Below, in pieces: positions 56,406 through 64,000 of a stretch of 64,000 nt of DNA (position 1 is its first letter; each line of letters begins with the position of its first letter). The DNA is taken from assembly GCF_009296185.1 (NCBI RefSeq), contig NZ_WBJR01000005.1, positions 186,001 to 250,000 on the forward strand, read 5' to 3'. The stretch comes from Hydrogenovibrio sp. JE_KL2. GTDB lineage: Bacteria > Pseudomonadota > Gammaproteobacteria > Thiomicrospirales > Thiomicrospiraceae. The position numbers were made by a program, and so were the translations under genes. The notes beneath the pieces were generated by a model. The model did not search any database. It was not told the origin of the DNA and saw only the letters and a list, made by a program, of their open reading frames with translations.

Positions 56406-56755
56406 GTTGTTTTAATTTTGATTGCCAGTCTTTAATTTCGGTGTGTATGTCCCTAAAAGCCTGGCAATGCCTCTCATGGAAAAATTTATTTTCATTTCAT
56501 TGATTTGTAATAAAAATATTACTTGCAAAACGTTACAAAAGCGGAATAATACGCTTCTCCTTTTTCACACAGAAACCTAACGGTCTGACCGAAGGAAACA
56601 GAAAGAAAAATGGTTAAACCTCACGCCAAGAAAATACTTTTCAAGGGCGTGGTTGGGGTTCAGTGGACTAGCCTTTGTTCATCTGAATTGTTATTAATCA
56701 TTCATCCGTATTCACTTCTAATTTCATGCGGGTGTTTTATAAAGGTATTCTCATA
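56406..56755. other. Leader region of the speD-speE-odc operon
   Basis: This 350-bp gap holds an AT-rich inverted repeat (GTAATA and TATTAC, 56509-56524), a candidate promoter (56523-56551), a small CGGTC/GACCG hairpin near 56581, a 48-codon frame (56610-56756) and a strong hairpin inside it (56622-56651). Together they look like a regulated leader of about 200 nt for the polyamine genes. Confidence 0.5.
56523..56551 (+). promoter_or_regulatory. Candidate sigma-70 promoter for the polyamine operon
   Basis: TTGCAA (56523-56528), a 17-bp spacer and ATAATA (56546-56551) fit a moderate sigma-70 promoter. Transcription would start near 56558 and give a leader of about 200 nt before speD. Confidence 0.4.
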
Positions 56756-56756
56756 A
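56610..56756 (+). CDS. Candidate 48-codon upstream ORF of speD
   Basis: ATG at 56610 follows a GAAGGAAA ribosome site, and the frame of 48 codons ends with TAA at 56754-56756. Its last base is the A of the speD ATG (TAATG overlap), so speD translation may be coupled to it. The peptide has a basic start (MVKPHAKK) and a hydrophobic, Cys- and Leu-rich C-terminal half (SELLLIIHPYSLLISCGCF). The sequence carries a hairpin with CACGCC/GGCGTG and GAAAA/TTTTC stems. No family is known; a regulatory uORF is inference. Confidence 0.4.
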   Translation: MVKPHAKKILFKGVVGVQWTSLCSSELLLIIHPYSLLISCGCFIKVFS

Positions 56757-57259
56757 TGTCACCACATGCTGAAAATATATTGGTCACAGCTAATGACCAT
56801 TTCGAAGTTATTGAAAAAACAACGGTTATCGATGACACTTGGCCAACTCATGATCAAGCCGTAGAAGACCAAACACTGGATCACTTTATTTGTCGCGATG
56901 GTAAAACCTTTGCCGGAACGCATTTGATTGCGGATTTCTGGGGTGCAAGCCGTTTGGATGATTTGCAATTGATGGAGCAAGCTTTGCGCGAAGGCGTAGA
57001 GAAAGCCAAGGCAACCTTATTACATATTCACCTACACCACTTCACACCAAATGGTGGGATTTCAGGTGTTGCCGTTTTGGCGGAGTCTCACATTAGTGTG
57101 CACTCTTGGCCTGAAAGAAACTATGCTGCATTTGACGTTTTCATGTGTGGTGATGCCGAGCCTGAAAAAGCAATTGAAGTGCTAAGAGAAGCCTTCATGC
57201 CATCTGAAGTAAAATTAGATACGATGCTTAGAGGCGAGGTGGAAAAAGATGGCGAATAA
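56756..57259 (+). CDS. speD: S-adenosylmethionine decarboxylase proenzyme (short type)
   Basis: The protein of 167 residues matches the small prokaryotic AdoMet decarboxylase (SpeH/SpeD class 1B). The self-cleavage region reads [24 protein letters not shown], where the Ser becomes the pyruvoyl group, with the catalytic Cys in FMCG. Length is a little above the about 125-residue Bacillus type because of an N-terminal extension. It supplies decarboxylated SAM to SpeE. It overlaps the speE start by 11 bp. ATG 56756 follows AAAGG by 10 nt. Confidence 0.9.
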   Translation: MSPHAENILVTANDHFEVIEKTTVIDDTWPTHDQAVEDQTLDHFICRDGKTFAGTHLIADFWGASRLDDLQLMEQALREGVEKAKATLLHIHLHHFTPNGGISGVAVLAESHISVHSWPERNYAAFDVFMCGDAEPEKAIEVLREAFMPSEVKLDTMLRGEVEKDGE

Positions 57260-58100
57260 TTATCTGGAAACCCTTTACCCTACTTGGGGTCAACAGTTTG
57301 TGATGAACGAAGTGTTGTTTGAGGTGGATACCGGACATCAGAAGTTGGTCATTTTTAAAAATGACCAATGGGGTACTGTAATGGCGCTGGATGGCGTTAT
57401 TCAAACCACTGAGAAAGACGAGTTTATCTATCACGAGATGATGACGCATGTGCCATTGTTTGCGCATGGCAATGCTAAAAAGGTATTGATCATTGGTGGG
57501 GGTGACGGTGGTATTTTACGCGAAGTGTTGAAACACCCAGAAGTCGAGTCAGTCACGCAGGTTGAAATCGATCAGCAAGTCATTGATATGTGTATTCAAT
57601 ATTTGCCGAATCATTCAGCGGGCGCTTATGATAGTCCGAAAGCCAACATCGTGATTGCTGATGGTGTTGATTTTGTTAACGAATGTACTGAAAAATTCGA
57701 TGTGATCATTTCTGATTCAACCGATCCTATGGGGCCGGGTGAAGTATTGTTCACGTCTTGTTTTTACCAAGGTATTAAAAACTGTCTGACTGAAGACGGT
57801 GTGTTTGTTGCGCAAAACGGAGTAAGTTTCATGCAAACGGATGAAGTAGCAACAACGTTCAAACGTTTGTCTCCTTTGTTCAAGCAAGCAAGCTTCTACT
57901 CCGGTGCAGTGCCGACTTACGTAGGGGGAATCATGACCTTTGCGTGGGCAACGGACAATTTGGCATTAAAAGAAGTGTCGCAAGAAATGATCGAAGAACG
58001 TTTCAAGGCTTCTGGTATCACCACGCGTTTTTATACTCCAGCGTTGCATAAAGGTGCTTTTGCCCTACCGCAATACGTTTTAGACGTGATTAAGGATTAA
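57249..58100 (+). CDS. speE: Spermidine synthase
   Basis: The 283-residue protein shows [19 protein letters not shown], the SAM-type fold motif [18 protein letters not shown], and the catalytic [16 protein letters not shown]. It transfers the aminopropyl group from decarboxylated SAM to putrescine. It overlaps speD by 11 bp and lies 7 bp before the decarboxylase gene, so all three genes form one operon. Confidence 0.96.
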   Translation: MANNYLETLYPTWGQQFVMNEVLFEVDTGHQKLVIFKNDQWGTVMALDGVIQTTEKDEFIYHEMMTHVPLFAHGNAKKVLIIGGGDGGILREVLKHPEVESVTQVEIDQQVIDMCIQYLPNHSAGAYDSPKANIVIADGVDFVNECTEKFDVIISDSTDPMGPGEVLFTSCFYQGIKNCLTEDGVFVAQNGVSFMQTDEVATTFKRLSPLFKQASFYSGAVPTYVGGIMTFAWATDNLALKEVSQEMIEERFKASGITTRFYTPALHKGAFALPQYVLDVIKD

Positions 58101-58107
58101 TAAGCTG

Positions 58108-59307
58108 ATGGACTCACAAGAGCTGGTTCAGCATTTTGCTGAACAAAGTCATCCGGATGAACTAGAGCAGTTTGACCGTGCTAGTTTAGAAGAGTTGGTT
58201 GCCAAGCATGAAACACCTTTTATGGTGTTGGACTTGGAAGAAGTGGATTATCAATACAAGTCCTTGCAAGCTGCGTTGCCAGGGGTGAAGTTGTTCTATG
58301 CGCTAAAATCTTTGTCACATCCAGAGTTGATTAAACGTCTGAAAGGACTTGGGTGTCATTTTGATTTGGCGACCATCGGTGAAGTTGATTTGGTTGAATC
58401 TTTGGGGATTAAGGGGGATCGTTGTATTCATACCCACCCTATTAAGAAAGATAAAGAAATCAAACGTGCGCTTGAGTTCGGCTGTAAACGCTTTGTGGTA
58501 GATAATTTCGAAGAAATGAAGAAATTCTACAAGTATGCAGGGCAGGTCGAGCTGATTATTCGTGTCAGTTTCCGCAGCAAACAAGCTGTTGTCGACTTAT
58601 CACGTAAGTTTGGTTGCTCTTTAGAAGAACTGCCTGTGCTGGTTGAAATGGCGCAGAGTAACGGCATTGAAGTAGTTGGTTTGTCTTTCCATGTTGGATC
58701 GCAATCACTGTCTCCTGCAACACAGGTTAATGCCATTCGTTCAAGCGTTGCAGCAATGAAAGTTATGAACAACGTGAAATGGAAGTTTTTGGATATTGGC
58801 GGCAGCTTCCCGGTTTCATACCAAGAAGAAGTGACTCCAATTGAAGAATTTTGTGCACCGGTAATGGAAGCATTGTCTGAACTACCAGAGCATATTGAAG
58901 TTTTTGCCGAGCCGGGTCGTTTTATTTCTGCGCCGTCAATGATTGAAGTGGTTTCTGTGGTTGGTAAGGCCAAGCGCGGGTCTCGTACTTGGTACTATTT
59001 GGATGATGGTGTCTATGGTGGGTTCAGTGGTCAAATGTTTGATCACGCCTCTTACCCGATAGCACCTTTGAAGCCGTTTGATCCGCTAGGAGAGTTTTAC
59101 CCAAGCGTATTGGCAGGGCCAACTTGTGATTCCATTGATGTGGTCGCCGAAGATATTGAGCTGCCAGAATTGGAGGTAGGTGATATTTTGATCGGTAAGC
59201 AAATGGGGGCCTATACCATTGCATCTGCAACGGAATTTAACTATTATCCTAAGCCAAAAATAGTGGTTGTAGAGGATATCTTTGATCCGACAACTGAAGC
59301 GTTGTAA
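58108..59307 (+). CDS. Ornithine decarboxylase (fold III, alanine-racemase type)
   Basis: The 399-residue protein is a group IV PLP decarboxylase. The PLP Lys is in FYALKSLSHPELIKRL, the Gly-rich PLP phosphate site around LDIGGSFP, and the substrate/Cys motif GPTCDSIDVV. This motif is typical of eukaryotic-like ornithine decarboxylases, although lysine or dual activity cannot be excluded. It should make putrescine for SpeE. Together with speD and speE this is a complete route from ornithine and SAM to spermidine. Confidence 0.87.
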   Translation: MDSQELVQHFAEQSHPDELEQFDRASLEELVAKHETPFMVLDLEEVDYQYKSLQAALPGVKLFYALKSLSHPELIKRLKGLGCHFDLATIGEVDLVESLGIKGDRCIHTHPIKKDKEIKRALEFGCKRFVVDNFEEMKKFYKYAGQVELIIRVSFRSKQAVVDLSRKFGCSLEELPVLVEMAQSNGIEVVGLSFHVGSQSLSPATQVNAIRSSVAAMKVMNNVKWKFLDIGGSFPVSYQEEVTPIEEFCAPVMEALSELPEHIEVFAEPGRFISAPSMIEVVSVVGKAKRGSRTWYYLDDGVYGGFSGQMFDHASYPIAPLKPFDPLGEFYPSVLAGPTCDSIDVVAEDIELPELEVGDILIGKQMGAYTIASATEFNYYPKPKIVVVEDIFDPTTEAL

Positions 59308-59326
59308 GCAAACTAAGGAGTCGTTC

Positions 59327-59743
59327 ATGGCAATTCAAGTAAAGTGGCAAGGCGGAAAAGCCTTTGAAGCAACCTCATCAACTGGTCATAAAGTGATGAT
59401 GGATGCGTCTAAGGAAGTAGGCGGGGAAGATCGTGGTTCTCGCCCTATGGAATTGCTGCTGATGGGCTTGGGCGGCTGCTCTGGTATTGATGTCATTATG
59501 ATGCTGGAAAAAGGTAAGCAAGACGTTAAGGATTGCCAGATGGAAATCACATCTGAGCGTGCCGATGCCGTACCTGCGGTCTACACTAAAATTCATCTAC
59601 ACTTTAAAGTGACGGGCACCGATCTGAATGAAAAGAAAGTTGCCCGTGCGGTTGAGTTGTCTGCGGAAAAGTATTGTTCTGTTTCTAAAATGCTTGAAAA
59701 GACAGCTGAAATGACCCATACCTATGAAATAATTGAAGCCTAA
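59327..59743 (+). CDS. OsmC/Ohr-family protein
   Basis: The protein of 138 residues shows the OsmC layout with RPMELLLMGLGGCSGIDVIMML (first Cys) and SAEKYCSVSKML (second Cys), the two redox cysteines of thiol peroxidases. It is of the YhfA-like type. The ATG at 59327 lies 6 nt after AAGGAG; an in-frame start 45 bp upstream overlaps the decarboxylase gene and is not preferred. A strong terminator follows. Confidence 0.87.
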   Translation: MAIQVKWQGGKAFEATSSTGHKVMMDASKEVGGEDRGSRPMELLLMGLGGCSGIDVIMMLEKGKQDVKDCQMEITSERADAVPAVYTKIHLHFKVTGTDLNEKKVARAVELSAEKYCSVSKMLEKTAEMTHTYEIIEA

Positions 59744-59762
59744 TTAGGCGTCAAGATTCATC

Positions 59763-59790
59763 AAAAAAGCCACCAGTCGGTGGCTTTTTT
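59763..59790 (+). terminator. Rho-independent terminator after the OsmC-family gene
   Basis: AAAAAAGCCACC, an AGTC loop and GGTGGCTTTTTT form a 12-bp stem. It lies 20 bp after the stop. Confidence 0.92.
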
Positions 59791-59809
59791 GTTTTCTGGA
59801 GTTTAAAAA

Positions 59810-60481
59810 ATGTCACCTAAAATGTTTAGTCGACTCATGAGACTTATCAAGTATTTAGTTTCTGAAAAGACCTTGGCGCATCAAGCAAGAAAGCCAACCG
59901 GGTTTTTGGGGAAGTATATTTTGCAGCCGATGTTTGTTCACGGAAATGCAGCTTTGAATGCCTTTATGCTTGAAAAACTCAATGTGAAACCCTCGGATTG
60001 CATTCTTGAAATCGGCTTTGGTCCGGGGGTGATGTTAGGGGATCTGTCTGAGCGTATTGAAGAAGGCAAGGTGCATGGTATCGACTTTTCCAAAACCATG
60101 ATTGAGCAGGCGACCATTCGCAATCAACCGCATATTGAATCCGGTTGCTTGGAGTTGTGTGAAGGTTGTAGCGATAAGATGCCTTATGAAGATAATCACT
60201 TTGACAAGGTTGTTACGGGTAATACCTTGTATTTCTGGCATCCGCCTGAACCGCATCTGAAAGAAGTGCTTCGTGTCCTGAAACCCGGCGGTTTGTTTGT
60301 GATGGGCTTTCGCGACAAAGCGCAGATCGACCAGATGCAATTGAATAGAGAAGTTTTCTTCCGCTACACACAACAGGAGGTTGTTGCTCTGCTTGAGTCG
60401 GTTGGCTTTGTCGATGTGTCTGTTGAGGTCAAAGGTAGTGTGCCTGTAGACTCTTATGTCGCTGTTGCTAAACGGTCTTAG
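59810..60481 (+). CDS. Class I SAM-dependent methyltransferase (UbiE-like fold)
   Basis: The 223-residue protein has a methyltransferase type 11 domain with ILEIGFGPGVMLGDL (motif I), the acidic loop HGIDFSKTM and FDKVVTGNTLYFWHPPEPHLKEVLRVLKPGG. The substrate is unknown. An N-terminal extension of about 35 residues may bind membranes (RLMRLIKYLV). The stop overlaps the convergent bioA stop by 4 bp. Confidence 0.8.
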   Translation: MSPKMFSRLMRLIKYLVSEKTLAHQARKPTGFLGKYILQPMFVHGNAALNAFMLEKLNVKPSDCILEIGFGPGVMLGDLSERIEEGKVHGIDFSKTMIEQATIRNQPHIESGCLELCEGCSDKMPYEDNHFDKVVTGNTLYFWHPPEPHLKEVLRVLKPGGLFVMGFRDKAQIDQMQLNREVFFRYTQQEVVALLESVGFVDVSVEVKGSVPVDSYVAVAKRS

Positions 60482-61785
60482 TTAATGGTGATGCTTTGCA
60501 CAATTCCAGAAGTTAATTTGGAAAGATTCGACTGAGAAATATTATAAGCAGGCATGGCATAAACCAGTTTGCCGAAAGGTCTGAGCCAAATACCGTTTTC
60601 AATGCCTTTTGCCTGAACCTGTGGGCCGAGGTCACTTCTTTCCAGTTCAATCACGCCAATCGCACCCAGTACGCGAGTATCGGCAACGCCGTCCAATTCT
60701 TTTAGTGGCAATAATGTCTCCGTAAAGTGCTCTTCAATGCGTTGAATGTTGTCCTGCCAAGGAGAGTTCATTAAAACATCAATATTGGCGATAGCGGCAG
60801 CGCAGGCGAGTGGGTTGCCCATAAAAGTCGGGCCGTGCATTAGTAGACCGGGATTTCCTTGACTAATGGTGTCGCTAACCTCCGAAGAGGCTAGCGTTGC
60901 CGCCAAGCTGATATGTCCACCCGTTAGGGTTTTGCCGAGTGCCATAATATCGGGGGTAATGTCAGCCCATTCGCAGGCAAAGAGTTTGCCGGTACGTCCG
61001 AATCCGGTGGCGATTTCATCGGCTATCAACAAAACATCAAACTCGTTGCAAAGTTGTCGGAGCTGTTTGAGGTAATCTGGTCGGTAAAAGCGCATGCCGC
61101 CAGCACCTTGAACTATCGGTTCAATCGTCATTGCCGCAATGTTCTGGTGATGTTGTTCAAGCATGGCCTTGAGAGCGTTAATATCTTCATTGTCAGACTC
61201 AATATCAAAGCCCATTTGTGGCGCTGGAGCGAAGCAGTGTTGTGTCAGTACCTCTGAAAACAAACTATGCATGCCATTGACGGGGTCGCACACTGCCATA
61301 GTGGCGAAGGTGTCACCATGGTAGCCATTTCGCACCGTCAAGAGCCGGTTTTTGTTTGGTTGTTCTTTGCTTGCCCAATATTGCAATGCCATTTTAATGG
61401 CCACTTCCATCGCGACCGAACCTGAGTCAACCAGGAAGACTTTATCCAATCCTTCGGGTGTCAGTTTGACAAGACGCTTTGACAACTCAATTGCCGGTTC
61501 ATGCGTCAAGCCACCGAACATAATATGAGGCATGGTGTCGATTTGCTCATGCATGGCTTGCTGGATTTTCGGGTGGTTATAGCCGTGAAGAGCCGCCCAC
61601 CAAGAAGACATGCCGTCGACCAGTTCGGTACCGTCAGCCAATGTAATGATGGAGCCTTGTGTTTTAGCAACGCCGATGGCTGGTGTGTCAGCAGGCATTT
61701 TGGCATAAGGATGCCAGATGTGTTGTTGGTCAAATTCGAGTAGCGATTGCCAGTGTTCAGAAAGTTTCGGCTTTGAAGTTGTCAT
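60478..61785 (-). CDS. bioA: Adenosylmethionine-8-amino-7-oxononanoate aminotransferase
   Basis: The 435-residue class III aminotransferase shows HIWHPYAKM, DGMSSWWAALHGYNHP, VFLVDSGSVAMEVAIKMALQYW, LLIADEIATGFGRTGKLFACEWADITPDIMALGKTLTGGH with the PLP Lys, and HGPTFMGNPLACAAAIAN. These are BioA motifs. It uses SAM as amino donor to make 7,8-diaminopelargonate in biotin synthesis. It stands apart from bioD (46971). A dispersed repeat lies 38 bp upstream of its start. Confidence 0.95.
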   Translation of the reverse strand: MTTSKPKLSEHWQSLLEFDQQHIWHPYAKMPADTPAIGVAKTQGSIITLADGTELVDGMSSWWAALHGYNHPKIQQAMHEQIDTMPHIMFGGLTHEPAIELSKRLVKLTPEGLDKVFLVDSGSVAMEVAIKMALQYWASKEQPNKNRLLTVRNGYHGDTFATMAVCDPVNGMHSLFSEVLTQHCFAPAPQMGFDIESDNEDINALKAMLEQHHQNIAAMTIEPIVQGAGGMRFYRPDYLKQLRQLCNEFDVLLIADEIATGFGRTGKLFACEWADITPDIMALGKTLTGGHISLAATLASSEVSDTISQGNPGLLMHGPTFMGNPLACAAAIANIDVLMNSPWQDNIQRIEEHFTETLLPLKELDGVADTRVLGAIGVIELERSDLGPQVQAKGIENGIWLRPFGKLVYAMPAYNISQSNLSKLTSGIVQSITIN

Positions 61786-61823
61786 AGTTTACTGTCTTGT
61801 TGTTGGAGTGCACATTTTGACAA

Positions 61824-61841
61824 AAATCTGCCAGGTTGGGT
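61824..61841 (+). repeat. Short dispersed repeat copy
   Basis: AAAATCTGCCAGGTTGGG lies between truC (stop 23 bp away) and bioA (start 38 bp away), in reverse to the coding direction of both genes. Confidence 0.85.
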
Positions 61842-61864
61842 AGGGTAAAAAGTGTAATGAGATA

Positions 61865-62626
61865 TTACTCGATGTGTTCGTTCAAGAGTGTATCTGGCCA
61901 AAGTTTGTTTAGGGTTTCTTTGAAACTGTTTTCTAGCGGTGCTGTGAGAGTCATTCTGTCACCGGTAATCGGGTGGGTAAATTTCAAAGCGGTGGCGGCG
62001 AGGTATAAGCGGTGGTATCCAAGCCAGTCATTAAAGAAGTGGTTGTGGTGTCGGTCACCATGTTGTACATCGCCGATAATCGGGTGGCTGATGTGGTTGA
62101 GGTGGCGCCGAAGTTGGTGCTTGCGCCCGGTGCTGGGTTGCAGTTTCACTAGGGAGTAGCGCTGAAAATCGAATCTGCCTATTTTGTGTTCCACTTGAGT
62201 CGTTGCCAAACGTTGGTAATGGGTAAAGGCATCCTGAAAAATGTCTTCTGCGCGCTTGTCTTTATCGGCAATTTTGTCTTTTTGATATTTAAGCGGTTTG
62301 TCGATGTCTCCGGTTTCCGGTGTCCAGCCACGGCACAAGGCAAGATAGGTTTTTTCGATGCTGTGTGTCATGAACTGGTCGCTGAGATGTCGGGCGGCAT
62401 CGGCATTAAGCGCGAACAAGAGTAGACCTGAAGTGGGTTTGTCTAGACGGTGCACAGGAAAGACGGGTTTATTAATCGCATCCCGGGTCATTTGCACTGC
62501 GAACTCAGTTTCGTGTTTATCAATGGGGGAGCGGTGTACCAATAAGCCGGCGGGTTTGTGAATGGCGACAAGGGTTTTATCCTGATAAAGGATGTTGAAG
62601 GCATCTAGATTGCGATGGGTTTCCAA
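61865..62626 (-). CDS. truC: tRNA pseudouridine(65) synthase TruC-like protein (RluA family)
   Basis: The 253-residue protein is an RluA-family pseudouridine synthase without an S4 domain. LVAIHKPAGLLVHRSPID and the catalytic-Asp motif PVHRLDKPTSGLLLFAL are followed by LQPSTGRKHQLRRHLNHISHPIIGD. Length and the HRS motif fit TruC, which acts on U65 of tRNA, better than RluA or RluC. It is upstream of bioA on the same strand, with the repeat between them. Confidence 0.88.
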   Translation of the reverse strand: METHRNLDAFNILYQDKTLVAIHKPAGLLVHRSPIDKHETEFAVQMTRDAINKPVFPVHRLDKPTSGLLLFALNADAARHLSDQFMTHSIEKTYLALCRGWTPETGDIDKPLKYQKDKIADKDKRAEDIFQDAFTHYQRLATTQVEHKIGRFDFQRYSLVKLQPSTGRKHQLRRHLNHISHPIIGDVQHGDRHHNHFFNDWLGYHRLYLAATALKFTHPITGDRMTLTAPLENSFKETLNKLWPDTLLNEHIE

Positions 62627-62774
62627 ACTGTTTTTTCCTATTGAAATTTTGTTAGTATTTTACCAGTCAGATGAAGTGGTGTTGAGCGGATGTGGATGAA
62701 ACCGGAGACATGTGTTTTGTGAAAGCGTTAAAATAAAGAAAGCATATCTAAGATAGCGTTATCGAGGTGACGGG

Positions 62775-63782
62775 TTGCAGAGCTTTTTTGAATTAATGAT
62801 GGTGAATATTGGATACCTGGGCCTTGCGCTAGTGTCTCTGGCGTTTGCCTTCTATATTTGGCGTAGGAGGCAACCTGCTGGGAAAAAGTGCCTGGAATTG
62901 ATGGCGCATTTGGTTCCACTATTGAAGAAAGTCCCTCTATCAAAAATGGAAAATGCCTATATCGAGCAGGTACTACAGCACTTTAAGCCTCAAAGTTACC
63001 AGAAAATCAGCAAGCCTCTCACACAAGTGTTGTTCCATGCACACGAATTTATGGTTCCCTCTCTGAGTGGACAGTCCCATTATGTTTTTAGTCCAAAGCT
63101 TTCTGGTGACCCTTATTCTGCTGATGATGCCGGATGGACGGAAATGATTTTGTTCATTGCCAGAGAGGTGGAGGTTTCCAAACGGCAAAGGTGGATTGGG
63201 GTTCAAGAAGAGCGTCAGCGTATTCGCCGAGACCTGCATGATGAATTGACGCAGGATTTGATTGCATTGATGCGCAGTTCAAAGGACGAACGCCAATATC
63301 AACTTGCTTTGAGTGCGATGGCGTCTTTGAGAAGTATTTTGTCTGCATTGTCTGATGAAGAAAATACTTTGGAGAGCTTTTTGGTGACGGCACAAGCACA
63401 AATGCGTGAACGTTTGTTGCTGCACGGATTTGAGTTGGAGTGGTATGAGAAAAATATTGCTTCAGATATTGTTGTTTCGTCGAAAGAAGTCAGTAACGTC
63501 CTAAAGGTGTTGAAAGAATTGGGGTGCAATATTCTCAAACATGCCGAGATTGATAGGGTCAAAGTGGTCGTGAATCAATTTGGCGGGCGTCTAGAGATGA
63601 GGGTTGAGAATAAAGTCAAAGAACACAAAGTGCTGCATGAGTCGAACCAACTCGGGATGATGAATATTGAAACAAGGATTCAAGAGCTGAACGGAAAGTT
63701 AACTGTGCAGGAAACTCCCAATGAGTTTGTTGTGGTGTTTTCTTTTCCATTAGAAGGGGCTTGGGAAAATGCCAATGTTTAA
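62775..63782 (+). CDS. Sensor histidine kinase (NarX/DesK-type HisKA_3)
   Basis: The 335-residue protein has one or two N-terminal transmembrane segments (about 8-30) and a linker. A HisKA_3 dimerisation domain follows with RRDLHDELTQDLIALM (phospho-His about 157), and then an ATPase-like C-terminal domain with a weak N box (ELGCNILKHAEI). It has no large periplasmic sensor domain. The start TTG 62775 follows GAGGTGA; ATG 62796 is an alternative. The response regulator overlaps its end, so they form a pair. Confidence 0.82.
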   Translation: MQSFFELMMVNIGYLGLALVSLAFAFYIWRRRQPAGKKCLELMAHLVPLLKKVPLSKMENAYIEQVLQHFKPQSYQKISKPLTQVLFHAHEFMVPSLSGQSHYVFSPKLSGDPYSADDAGWTEMILFIAREVEVSKRQRWIGVQEERQRIRRDLHDELTQDLIALMRSSKDERQYQLALSAMASLRSILSALSDEENTLESFLVTAQAQMRERLLLHGFELEWYEKNIASDIVVSSKEVSNVLKVLKELGCNILKHAEIDRVKVVVNQFGGRLEMRVENKVKEHKVLHESNQLGMMNIETRIQELNGKLTVQETPNEFVVVFSFPLEGAWENANV

Positions 63783-64000
63783 AAAGGTGTTGGTGCTGGA
63801 AGATCGGCAAGAGCACTTGGAGTTTTTGCGGCAAGCGCTTGAAAATATCTGTTCGGATGTCGAGATACTGACGGCAAAAAATATTCAGGAAGCACGTCAA
63901 AAACTTTCGAAGGATATTGAACTTTATATTCTCGACTTGGAACTGCCTGATGGTGCAGGTATAGAATTGATTCCATTGATAAGAGGGTTGCGCTCATCCG
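63769..64000 (+). CDS. Response regulator, N-terminal part (partial)
   Basis: The frame starts with ATG at 63769 (or ATG 63775), 14 bp inside the end of the kinase gene in another frame, and runs off the right edge. The receiver domain shows KKVLVLEDRQEHLEFL with the acidic pair and LYILDLELPDGAG with the phosphorylated Asp. A LuxR-type output is likely because HisKA_3 kinases usually pair with NarL/FixJ regulators, but it is not visible here. Confidence 0.85.
   Translation, partial: MPMFKKVLVLEDRQEHLEFLRQALENICSDVEILTAKNIQEARQKLSKDIELYILDLELPDGAGIELIPLIRGLRSS

Overview
The window looks like chromosome from a free-living, autotrophic gammaproteobacterium. The best fit is the sulfur-oxidising Hydrogenovibrio/Thiomicrospira group. 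This is inferred from the mix of a Calvin-cycle type sugar-phosphate cluster (tkt-gap-pgk-pyk-fba, then rpe-gph running into trpE), gammaproteobacterial proteins (UbiK, YcgL, TruC, TruD, FieF, Rep) and moderate GC. No rRNA, tRNA, CRISPR array, prophage or complete insertion sequence was seen.

Layout. 1-3030: the end of a probable diguanylate-cyclase gene, ubiK, comM (natural transformation) and a TauE/SafE-like membrane protein. 3139-12300 (minus): a complete Lap-type biofilm switch, in transcription order OmpA/TSP3 protein, lapG protease, lapD c-di-GMP receptor, lapB ABC exporter, lapC adaptor, a LuxR-type regulator with a degenerate receiver, and a TolC-like outer-membrane factor. The large adhesin that LapG should cleave is not here. 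12.4-33.9 kb: housekeeping and stress genes (iron-type ADH, rep, methyltransferase, corA, Tim44-like protein, truD, diguanylate cyclase, hisI, exonuclease, NlpC/P60, thioredoxin-like, MscS, TetR, sodB, ycgL, NDUFA9-like, cca, fieF, a c-type cytochrome). 34.2-38.6 kb: an RND efflux adaptor and pump. 39.4-46.6 kb: tkt, gap, pgk, pyk, fba. 46.7-50.9 kb: bioD, purC, psiE-like, rpe, gph. 51.0-56.4 kb: trpE, trpG, trpD, trpC and a divergent trpB without trpA. 56.7-59.3 kb: a full ornithine-to-spermidine pathway (speD, speE, ornithine decarboxylase) behind a structured leader. The right end has an OsmC protein, a methyltransferase, bioA, truC and a two-component system cut by the window edge.

The most unusual signals are not protein genes. 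(1) A 18-19 bp repeat, consensus AAAATCTRCCAGGTTGGGG, occurs nine times in both orientations. Most copies lie within about 25 nt of a stop codon; one pair forms a large palindrome between convergent genes, and one copy lies inside an alcohol dehydrogenase coding sequence. (2) A 162-bp MITE-like element at 17556-17717 has 17-bp perfect terminal inverted repeats and a TAA target duplication. (3) A 48-codon upstream ORF with its own ribosome site ends in a TAATG overlap with the speD start and contains a strong hairpin. (4) A 41-codon ORF with a ribosome site sits between gph and trpE. (5) An orphan minus-strand terminator in a 0.6 kb gap suggests an unannotated small transcript.
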